A stretch of 64,000 nucleotides of DNA from Terfezia claveryi (Eukaryota; Ascomycota; Pezizomycetes; Pezizales; Pezizaceae). How positions within the stretch are numbered: the stretch's first letter is position 1; each line of letters starts with the position of its first letter. A program made the position numbers and the translations under genes. Below are positions 1 through 12,184 of this stretch, in pieces. The stretch lies in the NCBI GenBank assembly GCA_015179025.1, contig WHUX01000137.1, positions 80,875-144,874 of the forward strand. The letters run 5' to 3'. The notes beneath the pieces were generated by a model. That model was not told where the DNA came from and made no database searches. It saw nothing but the letters and a program-made list of their open reading frames with translations.

Positions 1-1144
1 TCGCCGGGTACAGAATTACCAATTGTAGGAATGTCAGGAAAATTCTAGTATACGTACCAGCAACATTAGCCCCCTCCCAAAAAATAAAAAACACATGTGA
101 CATCTGCATACATCAGGGTCGACGAACATGAATGGTACTGAAGATTAAGAACTCCGCTGGCCTCTCGTCCGGTTCCAAGTGAAAGTCTCTCTTCCCTCCG
201 GTCAATGTCTCAGTCTGAGTCTTGTTCCTCCGCCAGGCCAACCTCCGAGTTAATGTGTGCTTCGTAGCCTTCACCAATATTCAGACAACAGTGATAGGGA
301 TGCCTGCAGGTGCTTCATGGAATACTAGCTTTAACGCAGGTATGTTGTCGAGTTTAGCATTTCCCTTTGCATTTGCATGAGTTCTATAAAAGAGTTAGTC
401 ATTGGAGATGAATATAGAGTACAAATGGGGTGAGTGCAAACCTTAGGACGCAAACTGACATCAGTACAGTATGGTGGCAAGCGTGCCTTAGGTGGCAACC
501 TCAACATCATGCCTTGTGTGGTAAGCATGCGTACTGCCAGTGTTATTTTTTTAAGGCATGCCATGCACTTCTTATGGTCACACTTGCCAATAGCCAGGGT
601 AATTACGTGGTGGACATATTGCTAGTTCAGGGTAATGAACACTGCCGCCAGTCACATTATACAATTATCAAGATCCCTAAAACCCTAATTTTCTTCATAC
701 TCGCCGTGGCTCGGACGTGCTGCATTCTCCCCCCATGACTCCTGGGGGCCCAGATCTCTCGCGAGTGCCCTGTCCCTTCGGCTAGTTCATTTACAAGGCC
801 CGGGGGGGGGGGGGTGGAACACAATACCTTGTATGGTGAGATTTTCTTCTTAAAAAACAAAAGAAATATTCAATACTCATTCATAGACGGTCAGCAATTG
901 AAATCGCTCAGAATGGGCTTTTGAATAATTTTGCAGAACAAATCTTTTGCATTTGTAAGATAATGATCAATTCTAGGAATATTAGTGCAACGAATTCCCC
1001 AATTTCAAATTCAGCTACCTCATTTGAGTTTTGCTGCGTTTGATGCTCATTTGGGTACGAGCTCCAGTGGTATTAGCCTGAACTTGGGCAAGCGTTAGAG
1101 ACAGTTCCACCAGAGTGAAGCAAGGGACTGAAAGATGCAACCAC
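1..1144. other. LINE-A left flank, no confident gene
   Basis: No convincing coding sequence is seen; open frames here are short and lack recognisable motifs. The stretch about 640-790 resembles 37545-37650 (both carry an ACTCGC..GGC..CGG..ATTCTCCC..CTCTCGCGAG pattern), so it is a dispersed repeat. A run of 13 G lies at 802-814. This is the pre-existing target DNA into which LINE-A inserted. Confidence 0.5.
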
Positions 1145-1156
1145 ACAGGGCTTGCC
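1145..1156. repeat. Target site duplication of LINE-A (3' side)
   Basis: ACAGGGCTTGCC here is repeated exactly at 20069-20080, on the other side of LINE-A. The match may extend two more T. A 12-14 bp duplication is typical of target-primed reverse transcription by a LINE. Confidence 0.85.
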
Positions 1157-1179
1157 TTTTTTTTTTTTTTTTTTTTTTT
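1157..1179 (-). other. Poly(A) tail of LINE-A
   Basis: A run of 23 T on the plus strand directly abuts the 12 bp target duplication. On the minus strand it is the 3' poly(A) end of LINE-A, which fixes the orientation and the 3' boundary. Confidence 0.85.
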
Positions 1180-1499
1180 GAAATCTATACGCCTGTGAAG
1201 CCTGAGGCTATGAGGCGGCTCCGTTCCCTCGTCTTAAAAGACTCGGTACACCCACGGAACAACGGGCTGCATAACCGCCCAGCCTCCCGAACCAAGGAAA
1301 AAATAAAACAACCGGAAAACACCCCCCCTCCCCCGCCACGCCCGCTGACCGGCCGCATCCCCAAAATGATATCCTCCTCCGCCACGCCCATGACCGGCCA
1401 CGTCCCCCTTGTGATATCCTCCACCGCCACGCCCCCTGCCGGCCTTTCACCAACCCTCCTCCCCAATCCCCTGACCCTCCTCCTCCACACGTTGCCTTC

Positions 1500-3714
1500 C
1501 TAGGCTAGATCTAGTTTTGAGAAGAAGGTCTCTACCAGATCGATCGTGTGTTCCCCCTCCCCATCCTTGACTGTCCTGAGCCACCTGCCTTTCCCGTCCA
1601 TCTCTTCCCAGGTGCTCCATCTTCTGCCTAACTCCTCTCCGTGGGTGCACACCAGGGCCACATGTGTGCCCGTCTCCTCGTGCCTTCCACACCCCCGGCA
1701 TGTGGGGTCGATCGAGTCATCCAACCTCGCCCGCCAGGACTGAAGGTTACCCTTCCTCGTCCTGCAGTGGGTGAAGTTGACCCTTGCCTTCCTTTCCCAT
1801 CTAACCACCCTTCCTCGCCCCGTCCCGGCCACCCTCCTCTCTTCTGCCCTTTTCCTTCTCCATTCCTGCTTGAGCCCCCCTTCCGTGATTAGGGGTTGCT
1901 CCGGAAATTCGACCTCAACCCCCTCCTTTGCCAAAGAGTCAGCCAGCTCATTGCCTTCAATTCCGACATGAGCCTTGACCCAACCTAGCCTGACTGCTCC
2001 TTGGCCTACCGCCCTCTGCCTCCGCAGTACTAGCTTGCCGACCTCCCTCAGGTCAGCCGTTCTGGCCTTACCTGCTCTGCCTGCCTTCTGAATGGCTGCT
2101 AGAGCGGCCTGTGAGTCTGACATAATTAGGAGTCTCCAATCCTCGTCAGCCTCCTCTAAGGCCTTCTTGATGCCCATGACCTCTCCATCCCAAACTGTTA
2201 CCAGGCGGCCAATGCCTATCTTCCCCTTTACCCTACCCCCCGAAGAGCACCAACCCCCTCCTACTCGTCCTTGCTCACTCATGCTGCCATCTGTATAAAT
2301 CGCAACAGAGTCCTCCTTTACTGCTTCTATCCTCTGCTGCCATTCTTCTGGCTTGGATTCCCTGGACAGGCCAAAGTTTACCAAGGGAACCTGGAACCTG
2401 TCCATCTCTCCTCCAATACTCAGTGCCTCATTTCCTTCTTCTTTTAGCACCTCTGCTTTACTCCAGATGGCTGACATCACCGAGGTGAACCCGTCCGCCA
2501 GCAGGAAGGGTTCCCCGAAGTAATCCCAGGGCCTGCCTTCCTCAATGTTCCTCCCCTCAGGACCTTCTTCTAACCACAAGTCCCCCAGGGCCTTGGGGTC
2601 ACGCATCATTTTCCCCATGAGCCTGGCCTGGGCTGCATCCAAAGCCATCCTGGGGGACTCAACCCCCGCGATTTGGCTCACCAACTCTCTGCGGGTGCCG
2701 TTAGTTGCACTTATGCATTTCTTAAGAGCCTGGTACTGGAGTTTCTCGAACTCCTCTTCCCAGTCTCTCTGGCCTCTCCAGCCCAGCTCCGCCCCCCATA
2801 GAGCCACTGCCCTAATCATGCCTGTGTATGCCGCTCTCCAACTGTTGGCACTCATGCCCTAGTTGGAGTTGCCTAGCCCCCCAAGCGCCCCCAACATCTT
2901 CCTTGCCTTAGCTATCCTGCTTTTCCAGTGTTCTCTGAATGTCAGGCTCTCATCCATGATAATGCCGATCCATTTCACCCACTTAACATCCTTGCTTCTT
3001 CTCCTCCTCTTTTTTCTCAGGATCATTGATTCATGCTTTAAATCTTCTAGTGGTAGGTGGTACTCTGCTGCTATCCTGTGCACCACCTCATTTGCCTTCG
3101 CCAGGACCTGCCCCATGTCCGTTTGTCCTGCCACCTCTGCATCCCAGATACACACATTAAGGTGCAGGTCATCGACGTACGAGGGCAGTTCATTGTCGAA
3201 GGGTGCCCCTATCTCAATTTCTTCCTCCATCCTCCAAATGATAGGGGCCATCCAAATCAAAAAGATGATTGGTGATAGGGGTGACCCCTAGGGGGCCCCT
3301 AGGTTCGTCCTGCCCCTGCCTCTAACCACTCCATCCCACGCTAGCTCGAAAGTCCTGGCTCTGAAGAAGTCCCTAACCTAGGGGATCCACTTCCTCCCCT
3401 CCTCCGACGTCTCCAGCTCGCGAATAACATCCTCCTCCCTAATATTCTGAAAACCCCCCTTGACGTCCCAGAAGGCCCAGCCCACTGCCCCATTTCTCGC
3501 CATGCATCTCTGGGCCCTCGTTACTGTCCTGAGAGCTGCTTCCACCGTTGACCTGCCTTTGACTGACCCAAACTGATGCCTGTGTAGGAGGCCGGAATGC
3601 TGTAGTCTCTCGGCCACTACTTTCTTACCCAGCTTCCCTATGCAGTTGATCAAGTTGATTGGTCTCCACCCCTTGGTTTTTCCATGATCCTTACCTGGTT
3701 TCGGGATTATCACT
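1500..3714 (-). pseudogene. LINE-A ORF2, 3' half: reverse transcriptase palm and RNase H
   Basis: The reading starts at the Copia-1 junction with IPKPGKD..KGWRPINLIN (RT motif 2a) and continues through the RT to the catalytic PSYVDDLHL (YVDD, in 2859-3260). It ends with an RNase H domain in 1500-2855: acidic motifs IYTDGS and MSDSQAAL, then WVKAHVGIEGNELAD. A Cys/His cluster CRGCGRHEETGTHVALVC follows near the C terminus. Three in-frame TAG codons interrupt it. One lies near 2856-2858, where LINE-B has Trp in NSNWGMS. One lies near 3288, where the usual Q of P-QGSPLSP should be. One lies near 3377. All fit single transitions. The domain order and RNase H after RT place the element in the Tad/I group. 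Confidence 0.85.
3710..3714. repeat. TSD of Copia-1, left
   Basis: TCACT directly precedes the 5' LTR and is repeated at 9803-9807 after the 3' LTR. Removing one copy plus the element rejoins the LINE-A reading frame (..SKVV then IIPKPGKD), so this is the insertion scar. Confidence 0.9.
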
Positions 3715-4242
3715 TGTTAGTGATTGAATGCCGTACATTCATTCATTCCGCCCATGCCTTGCTATTCCACACGCAGCGACCTTCGGCCTGCAGATCTTAT
3801 GGCAAGCAACGGCCTTCTCAGGCATTACATGCTTTGGCCTTCACAGGCATTGCGTGCTCTGGCCTGCAGATCTTATGGCAAGCAACGGCCTTCTCAGGTA
3901 TTGCGTGCTTCGGCCTTCACAGGCATTGCGTGCTCTGGCCTGCAGATCATATGGCAAGCATCGGCCTTCACAGGCATTACGTGCTTCGGCCTTCACAGGC
4001 ATTGCGTACTACTCATATGTCCTTCTTCTTCTTCACTTTCTTATGTATGTTCATTCATGTATATATATCTCGTTCATTTCCTGTTGGATAGATGAGAAGA
4101 ATTACATCACAATGCATCTCTTCACTGCAATACAGCTCTCACTTCTTCATATCTCTACGTGACAATCTCACTTCGCTCATTCGTATTATCCTTCAGTGAC
4201 ATTTGGATCTCACTGCTGCACTTCCCTCCTTTATCTCTTAAA
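3715..4242 (+). repeat. 5' LTR of Copia-1 (528 bp)
   Basis: It starts TGTTAGTGATTG and ends TTATCTCTTAAA. The first half is built of short direct repeats of a CGGCCTTCACAGGCATTGCG unit interleaved with a GGCCTGCAGATCTTATGG unit. It is about 44 bp longer than the Copia-2 LTR because of an extra internal repeat segment. Confidence 0.9.
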
Positions 4243-5942
4243 GGTTCTGAGCCCTCTACGCTTTGACTCTCTATGAATAAGCACAACATGTCTTCCGAAG
4301 CAGGACTATCAAGGCAACCACGAACCCGTTCGAGAGTTCACCAAAATCAGCCTGATAGCGGAGAAGAAATCCTCGAAACCATTGTACTCTCGCAACCACA
4401 ACCTCTAGCTATTCCACAACCACAACCTCTAGCTCCTGAAGCTACACCACCCCAAGTCCAACCGGCTTTAGCGCTTGCTGCACAAGCACCGCAAGCGGCA
4501 GTACCTATTCCTATCCATCGGGACTTCAGGTCTAGTATTAAGCTAGAAAAGCTAGCAATTCTTGAAGGCGCAAAGAACTATGATCTTTGGTCACAACAGA
4601 TGCTGATGATCTTTGACGCTCTAGAAGCTACACAAGTAGTTGTCAACGGCTATATTCCTCCACTCACAGCAACAGCTGCTGAAATAATACATCATAAGTA
4701 TATAGAGACAGAATCTCTTCTGCTCCTTATTCAAGTTGTTTCGCAAAAATCATACTGCAGATTGGTAGGCATAGGTCTGCAAATAAGATCTGGCATTATC
4801 TCCGCAAAACATACTACAAAGATACCCCGCTGTCCTTTGTACATGAGATTCATGCCTTTAATTCGCTTGCTTCCACACTTGATACCTCGCAATCAATTTC
4901 TCAGTTCATTGACACTTTTGAGATTCGATGGATGCGGCTGTACCAATTGACCTCGAATGCACGTCCTGGCAGCTTCAAGGCTGTGTATAGGATTTTGCTA
5001 GAACTTGAAGAAGCTAAGCGCGAATACCTCCTCGCTTCCTTAGTCACTTACTACCCCAATGTGGTAGATAACCTGACTACTAAGGAAAATCTCTCGTATG
5101 ATGATTTGAAGGAGAGGCTAGTAGGTCTAGCGATCAATAACCAACTCTCTAGCTACAATGGCGGAAACTAGACCAACACGGCATTACTAGCCAACGGTCG
5201 CCCGAATAAGCTAGAAGGAAGAAATTTGCGCAATCCCAGCAACAAGCCACAAAATCTCAATCTCAGCAAGCTTCACAAGCTTCGCAAGCCTCTGCAGATC
5301 CAGGCACTCGGTCTTGTACCTACTGCAAACGACACGGACATTGATTCAAAGGTCATGTCTGGCAAGATTGCCGGAAGCTAAAACATGACCAAGCTAGTAA
5401 GAAACAAATAGCACAGCCCCAAACTGCTGTTGCTCAAGTTGCGCAAGCCTCCGTTTCTGAAGCTTAAGTTGCACAAGCGTCCATTTCTCAAGCGCTTGTC
5501 TCCCAACAACTCGATCCCTCCGTTTTGTCTCTGAATCTATTCAGACCAACCCACAGGTTAGTACAATATACACCTGGAAACTAGACACATGTGCAACAGC
5601 TCACATGACATCTGATATAGGTCATTTCTACCACATCTACCCGCATCACGGAGTTGTGAAGGTTGGGGGTAACAACCTCCTTCCTGTCAAGGGGAAAGGC
5701 ACTGTGATAATACATACCTCTCTACCCAACAACACAATCAACCGTCTGTTCTTAAAGGATGTGTTATATGTGCCTACTCTAAGTCATAGTCTGTTTGCCT
5801 GAGATGTCGTTAAGTTTAAGGTTGTTATAGTCACTAGGGATAATGTTATTCATATGTTCAATAAAAGTGATCTTCAGACTCCGATCTTAATTGCAGACAT
5901 TAGGGACAAGCTTCCCTGGTTGCGAGAAACTATGAATTCACA

Positions 5943-6200
5943 ACTCATATAAGCTCTATGAGCAGCTCTAATGCTCATATCGGCCTTATGAGCTCTTCGC
6001 TTACTTCGCAACCTCATATAAGCCCTATGAGCTCTAATGCTCATACCGGCCTTATGAGCTCTTCGCTTACTTCGCAACCTCATATAAGCCCTATGAGCTC
6101 TAATGCGCATACCGGCCTTATGAGCTCTTCACTTACTTCGCAACCTCATATAAGCTCTGTAAGCAGCTCTAATGCTCATACCGACCTTATGAGCTCTTCT
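5943..6200 (+). repeat. Coding minisatellite between protease and integrase (Copia-1)
   Basis: A repeated unit of roughly 66-69 bp encodes variations of MSSSNAHTGLM and SSLTSQPHISP, four rounds. It falls between the protease and GAG-pre-integrase regions and has a counterpart at 26262-26530 in Copia-2, so it belongs to the element family. Confidence 0.85.
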
Positions 6201-7065
6201 TCATATATTCATTGGCATAATGCATTTGGGCATGCAGCCAATATATACCCAGCTGCATATGCTGACGGGGGCTCTTACCTAAGGCACCCACCAACTTCGC
6301 ATTAATGCGTGTATTATGTCAAAATCAACTAATAATACCCCATTTGCTCTTTCTCATGCTCGCTCTACTAGGGCATTTGAACTCATACATAGCAATCTAA
6401 GTGGCAAGCAGCCTATCGCATCTTATGGTAACTCTCTCTATTAATCACGTTTATAGACGATTTTACCCGCATGGCATGGATGCACTATCTAATAGCCAAA
6501 TCGATGCAAACCAAGTGATTATTGATTTTATCACCTTTATCCAAAGGTAGTTCAATACCACTATTCTGGCTGTTTTAACTGATAACGGTGGAGAATATAT
6601 CAAGGTTGATACTTACTTCAAACAACAAGGCATACGCCATATAAGGACACCACCTTATTCTCATGAATCGAATGGTGTTGCGGAATGCTTTAACCGCACA
6701 ATACAGACAATGGTCAGAGGCATGCTCACCAATATCTCAGATAAGAGGTTGTGGGCAGAAGCATGCTCAACCGCTGTTTATTTGAAGAATCGCCTTCCAC
6801 ATTCACATCTCCAAGGGATAACACCCTATGAAGCCCTGTATAAGCAAAACCATCAATTAGTCATTTACACCCTTTTGGACAGCACTGCTTTGCTCACATC
6901 TACGAGGAAAATAGACCAAGTGGCAGCAAGCTTCTCCCACGGGCAGAAAGTGCGATAATTGTTAGCTATATGGACAGTACCTCTATATATAGGATACAGC
7001 TTAATAATAAGCACATTAAGACAATCAGAGCAGCTCTTTGCTCCTTCCTCAAGAAAGCACGAGCT

Positions 7066-7446
7066 CACAACAAGCTTACCAGCGAGCTTACCAGCAAGCA
7101 ATCAAGCAAGCTTACCAGCGAGCAATCAAGCAAGCTTACCAACGAACTTACCTGCAAGCAATCAAGCAAGCTTACCAGTGAGCTTACCAGCAAGCAATCA
7201 ATCAAGCTTACCAGCGAGCTTACCAGCAAGCAATCAAGCAAGCTTATAAGCGAGCAATCAAGCAAGCTTACCGCGAGCTTACCAGCAAGCAATCAAGCAA
7301 GCTTACCAACGAGCTTACCAGCAAGCAATCAAGCAAGCTTACTAGCGAGCTTACCAGCAAGCAATCAAGCAAGCTTACCAGCGAGCTTACCAGCAAGCAA
7401 TCAAGCAAGCTTACCAGCAAGCAATCAACCAAGCTTACCAAGCTTG
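7066..7446 (+). repeat. Coding minisatellite between integrase and RT (Copia-1)
   Basis: Tandem copies of an AAGCTTACCAGCAAGCAATC-type 24 bp unit, with 12 bp half-units, encode (ASLPASNQ)n in the polyprotein frame. It precedes the RLRYDLRPRKKAK segment that opens the RT part. The same linker with different copy number is at 27390-27775. Confidence 0.88.
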
Positions 7447-9273
7447 AGGTATGACCTTAGGCCACGGAAAAAGGCTAAAATTGCTGTTGTTGCTGAAAAC
7501 TTGCCAATCGACGCTGAAGCTCGAACAAGCGACCCTACCCAGCTACCCAAGGCAATCCCATATGAGCTAGCCTTGCTTGCCGCCAACATTACCAATGAAC
7601 CCAGAACTTACTTACAAGCTTCTAAAGGGCCCGATGCCCCTAAAGGGTATGCGGCAATGCAAGCAGAGCTGCAAGCTTTAGCTGACCAGAACGTCTGGGA
7701 CGTTTTGCCTAAACCCTCTAACCGCAATATTGTTGGTTCTAAATGGGTATACAAAATAAAGCGCGATGCTGCTGGCAATATCAGCCGGTATAAAGCAAGG
7801 TTGGTAGCACAAGGGTATTCTCAGCAACCCGGTACGGATTTTGATGAGGTTTTCACTCCAGTCGTCAGATATGACTCACTGCGCTTGCTCATTGCCCTAG
7901 TAATATGCTCAAACTGGCCAAAACCAGACTAGCTTGATATCAAGGGCGCATTCCTATATGGCTATCTTAATGAAGAAGTCTATATGCGTCTTCCTCCTGG
8001 TTTCTTCGAACATTAGCTGGACTCATGTGCTCTATTAAAACGATCTATATATGGACTAAAACAAAGTCCAAGGCAGTGGTATGCTAGGCTGACTGGCTTC
8101 CTCATACCGCTGGGCTATAAAGCAACCAACTTTGACCCTTGCGTCTTAGTACATACCAGTCATAATATCATTATCGCAATCTATGTTGATGATATTACTA
8201 TATTTGGATCCAGTCCACTTAGACAGGAGCTAAAGAATCGCTAAAGAGAGAATTCGATCTCAGCGATACGGGCCCTCTAAACTGGTTGCTTGGGATTCAA
8301 ATAGAATGGCAACATCAAGATTCGGTGACCTTGTCCCAACACACATATATAGACCAATTACTGGCGAAATTTGGGATGGACTCTTGCAACCCGGTTGTTC
8401 TTCCTCTCAATCCTCACTACAAGCTGGTAAAGGCTGATGAAGGAGACAATGATCTTGCTGATGTCTCCCTATACCAGCAAATTATAGGCTCTCTAATGTA
8501 CCTTGTGATTGGCACACGACTTGATTTGGCATATACGGTCTCGGCACTCTCTTAATTCTTTTCGAAACCGACAACAGCTCATATGGGGGCACTCAAGCAA
8601 GTCTTGCGATACCTCAAAGGCACTCGCAACCTTAAGCTTTCATATACCCCAAACCCTATTCATTTAGCTGGCTTCTCAGATGCAGATTATGCAGGTGATT
8701 GATCCGACCGAAAATCTACCACGGGCTACATCTTCCAGATAGCAACTAATACCATTTGCTGGCGGGCTATTAAACAGCGCTGTGTCGCTACTTCCACAGT
8801 CGAAGCCGAATACATTGCTCTCTCAACAACCGCCAAGCACCATGTGTGGCTACAGTTCGCTCTGAATAAGCTCAGAATTACTGCCCCAGCTGCTCTAAGC
8901 GCTGATAACGATGGCTCTATTGATCTGACATCTAATCCTCGAATCAGTGATAAGAGCAAACACATCGAAGTGGCTTATCATCATGTGCGAGACCTTGTTG
9001 AGTCCGGGAAACTCACGGTCCTATACGTTCCTAGCCATGATAATTTAGCTGACTTATGCACTAAACCATTTCCCCAGCCACGACTCTCTCTGCTAAGAGA
9101 TCTCGTCCTAGGCAAGTCATAAAAACAATCAAATTCAACACTCTTTTCCCTATACATCTTTTTTTCCATATCCATGGTTTTTTTTTATAGGTTTTTTAAT
9201 GAGGTTGACTTGATTGCGTACATTTAGGAAGATAGCAGGGGCTTGAGTCTAGCAAGTATGAGCTGAGGAGGGG

Positions 9274-9802
9274 TGTTAGTAATTGAATGCCGTACATTCA
9301 TTCATTCCACCCATGCCTTGCTATTCCACACGCAGCGACCTTCGGCCTGCAGATCTTATGGCAAGCAACGGCCTTCTCAGGCATTGTGTGCTTCGGCCTT
9401 CACAGGCATTGCGTGCTCTGGCCTGCAGATCTTATGGCAAGCAACGGCCTTCTCAGACATTGCGTGCTTCGGCCTTCACAGGCATTGCGTGCTCTGGCCT
9501 GCAGATCATATGGCAAGCATCGGCCTTCACAGGCATTACGTGCTTCGGCCTTCACAGGCATTGCGTGCTACTCATATGTCCTTCTTCTTCTTCACTTTCT
9601 TATGTACGTTCATTCATGTATATATATCTCGTTTATTTCCTGTTGGATAGATGAGAAGAATCACATCACAACGCATCTCTTCACTGCAATACAGCTCTCA
9701 CTTCTTCATATCTCTACATGACAATCTCACTTCGCTCATTCGTATTATCCTTCAGTGGACATTTGGATCTCACTGCTGCACTTCCCTCCTTTATCTCTTA
9801 AA
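9274..9802 (+). repeat. 3' LTR of Copia-1 (529 bp)
   Basis: It starts TGTTAGTAATTG and ends CTCTTAAA at 9802, followed by TSD TCACT at 9803-9807. It differs from the 5' LTR by one indel (CAGTGGAC versus CAGTGAC) and about 15 transitions. Confidence 0.9.
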
Positions 9803-11240
9803 TCACTACCTTACTAAACTGCCATTCTACTGGAATCACCCCCCTACCTAGCTTTTCCACGACCTCTCTCATTAGATCTCCGCCCAAGGTCGTAGAAAGG
9901 ATTGTTTTAATGAATTTGTAGCTGATGCCATCTGGTCCCGGAGCTGAACTATTGCACGTTCCACTTAGAGCCTTTCTCACCTCCTTCTCCAGGTCTTCCT
10001 GAAGCCGAGGTCCAACCTCCTGGAGCTCGTCCTCCTCTTCCTGCCGGCCCTCCGCTCTCCACTTGAAGTGATCCTCAATCAAACTCTCCACTTTCTCTAC
10101 CTCACTCGTGCACTTAACCCCTTGCTCATTTACCAGGTCACCCATTTCCCCCTTCAGGTGCCAGGGGTCTTTCGCCCATTTCACCACTTCCCAGGGGTCT
10201 TTTTCTCCATGTTCCTCACAGAACCGTTTCCAGCACTCTTTTTTCTTCTCCCTAATCATAGCTCTGAGCCTCTCTTTTTCTGCCTTCCATCTTTTTACTC
10301 GTCCCTCCTGAGTGAGTCCATCCCCCAAGCGCTCTCTCCTGCTCTTCCTTGTTGTATTTAGCTGGGTGGACAGCTCTTGATCCCACCACCTTTTGGACCT
10401 CTCCGTGATTGTTAAAATCTTGCTATGGCGACTTCTCAGGCTTTTAAGCTTCTCGTAGGGGGTCCGCCCCTCCAGGCCTCTAACCCACCTTTCTTCTGCC
10501 TCTGGTCCGCCTTCTTGCAGGGCTGCCACCTCATCCTCTAGGCTTTTCCAGTCCACCGCTTCCTTTTCTATGCTCTACCTTGCCCCTCCCCACTCAATGT
10601 CTGCAAGGAGAGCCCAGTGATCCGACAAGGTCTTCTCCCTCTTGACCCCCCCCACTACTTTTCCCCACTACTTAGGAAAAGGTCGATTCTGCTGCTCACA
10701 ACCCTGCCCCTTCTCGTCCTTTCCCACGTTGGACCACAATCCCCTTCTGCCACCATCAGACCTAAGCCCATGACCCATGCTGCCATAGTTCTTCCCCTGC
10801 TATCCTCCTCATTGGCCACATCCCAGTCATAGCTATGCACATTCCAATCACCCACCACTGCCACATTGCCTCCTCCTAACCCCATACTAACCTTTCCTAG
10901 CCATTCCTCCCATTTCTGCCCCTGCAACTTCCCATTCGCATAGACCCCTCCTAGCTTTTTTCCGAAGACCTCAACCATAACTAAATTGTCCTCCTCCACT
11001 TCTACCTTGATATTCCCTGACAAGCTTCTCCTCCAGTATACGAAAACTCTTCTCCCTTTCTTTACTCTACTTCCCAGCTGAAAAGACGGATGGTTCTGGC
11101 TCCCTTTCCCATCTTTATTAACCCAAGCCTCCCCTACAAACGCTACATCTACCCCCTCCCCCTTACACTACTCCAGAAATGCGTGAGTATTTAGGTGACT
11201 ACCCCCCACATTCTGGTACCCCACTCGGACAACTGTTAGT
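9803..11240 (-). pseudogene. LINE-A ORF2, 5' half: endonuclease and N-terminal reverse transcriptase
   Basis: Read on the minus strand, ORF2 opens at about 11240, overlapping the end of ORF1. It begins with VGYQNVGGSHLNTHAFLE, the start of an APE-like endonuclease (the QN motif). It continues through GDWNVHSYDWD and SSRIDLFL in 10655-11023, then the RT N-terminal region in 9798-10556, which includes CNSSAPGPDGISYKFIK (RT motif 1/2) and breaks off at WQFSKVV at the Copia-1 TSD. A TAG in FLE*CKG (Trp in LINE-B) and a frameshift at a G-run near 10647-10654 disable it. Its function would be nicking target DNA and priming reverse transcription. Confidence 0.83.
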
Positions 11241-12184
11241 GGTGGCTAGGCCTCACTGTGCCAGTGGAGGCCGCCATCACTTTTCTGCTACCTATTAGCT
11301 CAAACCCTTCTTCATCAAACTCCTTCTTTCTCCTTCTTGCCCTGCCCTGATCCAAACTCCTACTGGTAGAGGTACAATCCCTTCTCATATGCCCCCACCC
11401 TTTGCAGTTATAACATTGTATTCCTCTTATCCCCAACTCGGCGCCTTGGTGCCGGGTATGTAGACCCAACCTAGAGCTAGGTGGAGCAACCTCTTTCCTT
11501 ACTGCTCCTTGCACCGCCTTGCCTTGCTCAAACATCACCACTTTTCTCCTCTTCCCATCCCACATAATCCCTGTTTTAACTAGCCTCATAGCCTCAGTCG
11601 AGTCTGCTGCATCGAAGATAAAACCCGTGATCTTGGCTCCCCCCCAGGCCTTCGGCATCCTTTTCGCCCTCTTCATATCTTTGTTTTCTTCTCTTAGTTT
11701 CTCAGCTAAGCCTCTCCTTCCTCTGGCTAACATCATGGGTACTGCTGGGGCAATCATTCTGACTGCGGTGCCCTCCTCCACCCATACATTCAGAATCTCA
11801 CCGCTGCGTCCGAAGGCTTGGACAAGCATTCTCCCCACTTCTTCAGCTACCTTCAGGGGGTCAACTTCCTGAGCTACCCTCCCCACTGACCAATAGGACT
11901 CATCCTCAAAGTCCCCCATTCCTGCTCTTGCTGTGACTGCCCATGCTGTACGGTCTAGGGTGACGCCAGTTGTCCTCAACAGCATGTTCACCTTGCCCAC
12001 TGCCGTCTCCAACTCCGCCTTCCCTTTCGCATCGATCCCCTGCATGTGGCCCATAACTACCTCTACTGTCTTAAGTATTTCGCCGTTCACTACCTGCCTA
12101 GACCGACCTATCTTGGTTTCCAGAGGTTGCTTCGTCTCCCTCTCGATCCTTTCCTTCATAGCCTTAGCCTCCTTCATTTTGACC
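11236..12184 (-). pseudogene. LINE-A ORF1, 3' part (Gag-like, CCHC zinc knuckle)
   Basis: This part continues directly from the piece at 18041-19719 once the gypsy element and one TSD copy are removed (..ELIELG then VKMKEAKAMKER). The joined ORF1 is 876 codons without an internal stop. It contains a lysine/glutamate-rich, probably helical segment, the region RMPKAWGGAKITGFIFDAAD, and a CCHC knuckle CYNCKGWGHMRRDC near the C terminus. ORF1 proteins of this type bind the element RNA. LINE-B carries the homologous region at 53514-55642. Confidence 0.85.

Larger units (their letters stand above)
4288..9122 (+). pseudogene. Copia-1 gag-pol polyprotein remnant
   Basis: ATG at 4288 opens a gag like that of Copia-2 (SSEAG.SRQPRTRSRV). 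Traceable parts in order are: gag, a zinc knuckle near 5320-5385 with a stop after HGH, a protease site LDTCATAHMTSDI near 5580-5615, the GAG-pre-integrase HWHNAFGHA near 6205, the integrase core with TDNGGEY near 6577, RT with KWVYKIKRDAAGN near 7741 and an intact YVDD near 8185, and RNase H with TSTVEAEYIAL near 8790 (end 9122). Numerous stops and small indels split the frame, for instance TGA near 8701. Copia-1 and Copia-2 have different sets of stops, so they decayed independently. Two coding minisatellites lie between domains. Confidence 0.9.
3715..9802 (+). mobile_element. Copia-1: Ty1/copia retrotransposon, degenerate, inside LINE-A ORF2
   Basis: The element has two LTRs of 528 and 529 bp that begin TGTTAGT and end CTCTTAAA, flanked by a 5 bp TSD. 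Internal order is gag, protease, integrase, RT, RNase H, the Ty1/copia order. By eye about 16 differences separate the two LTRs (around 97% identity), nearly all C/T or G/A, so it is clearly older than the gypsy element and Copia-2. A purine-rich tract (GAGCTGAGGAGGGG) immediately precedes the 3' LTR. The primer-binding site after the 5' LTR was not recognised. Confidence 0.93.

Noticed and set aside
1135..1503. Plus-strand open frame starting with a phenylalanine run
   Set aside because: It reads through the LINE-A poly(A) tail and 3'UTR antisense.
7065..7292. Possible CRISPR-like array from regular 24 bp repeats
   Set aside because: The repeats are contiguous without spacers and encode an in-frame (ASLPASNQ)n linker of a Copia polyprotein in a eukaryotic genome.
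9651..9851. Plus-strand frame crossing the Copia-1 3' junction
   Set aside because: It spans an LTR and the antisense of LINE-A; it is a chance fusion.
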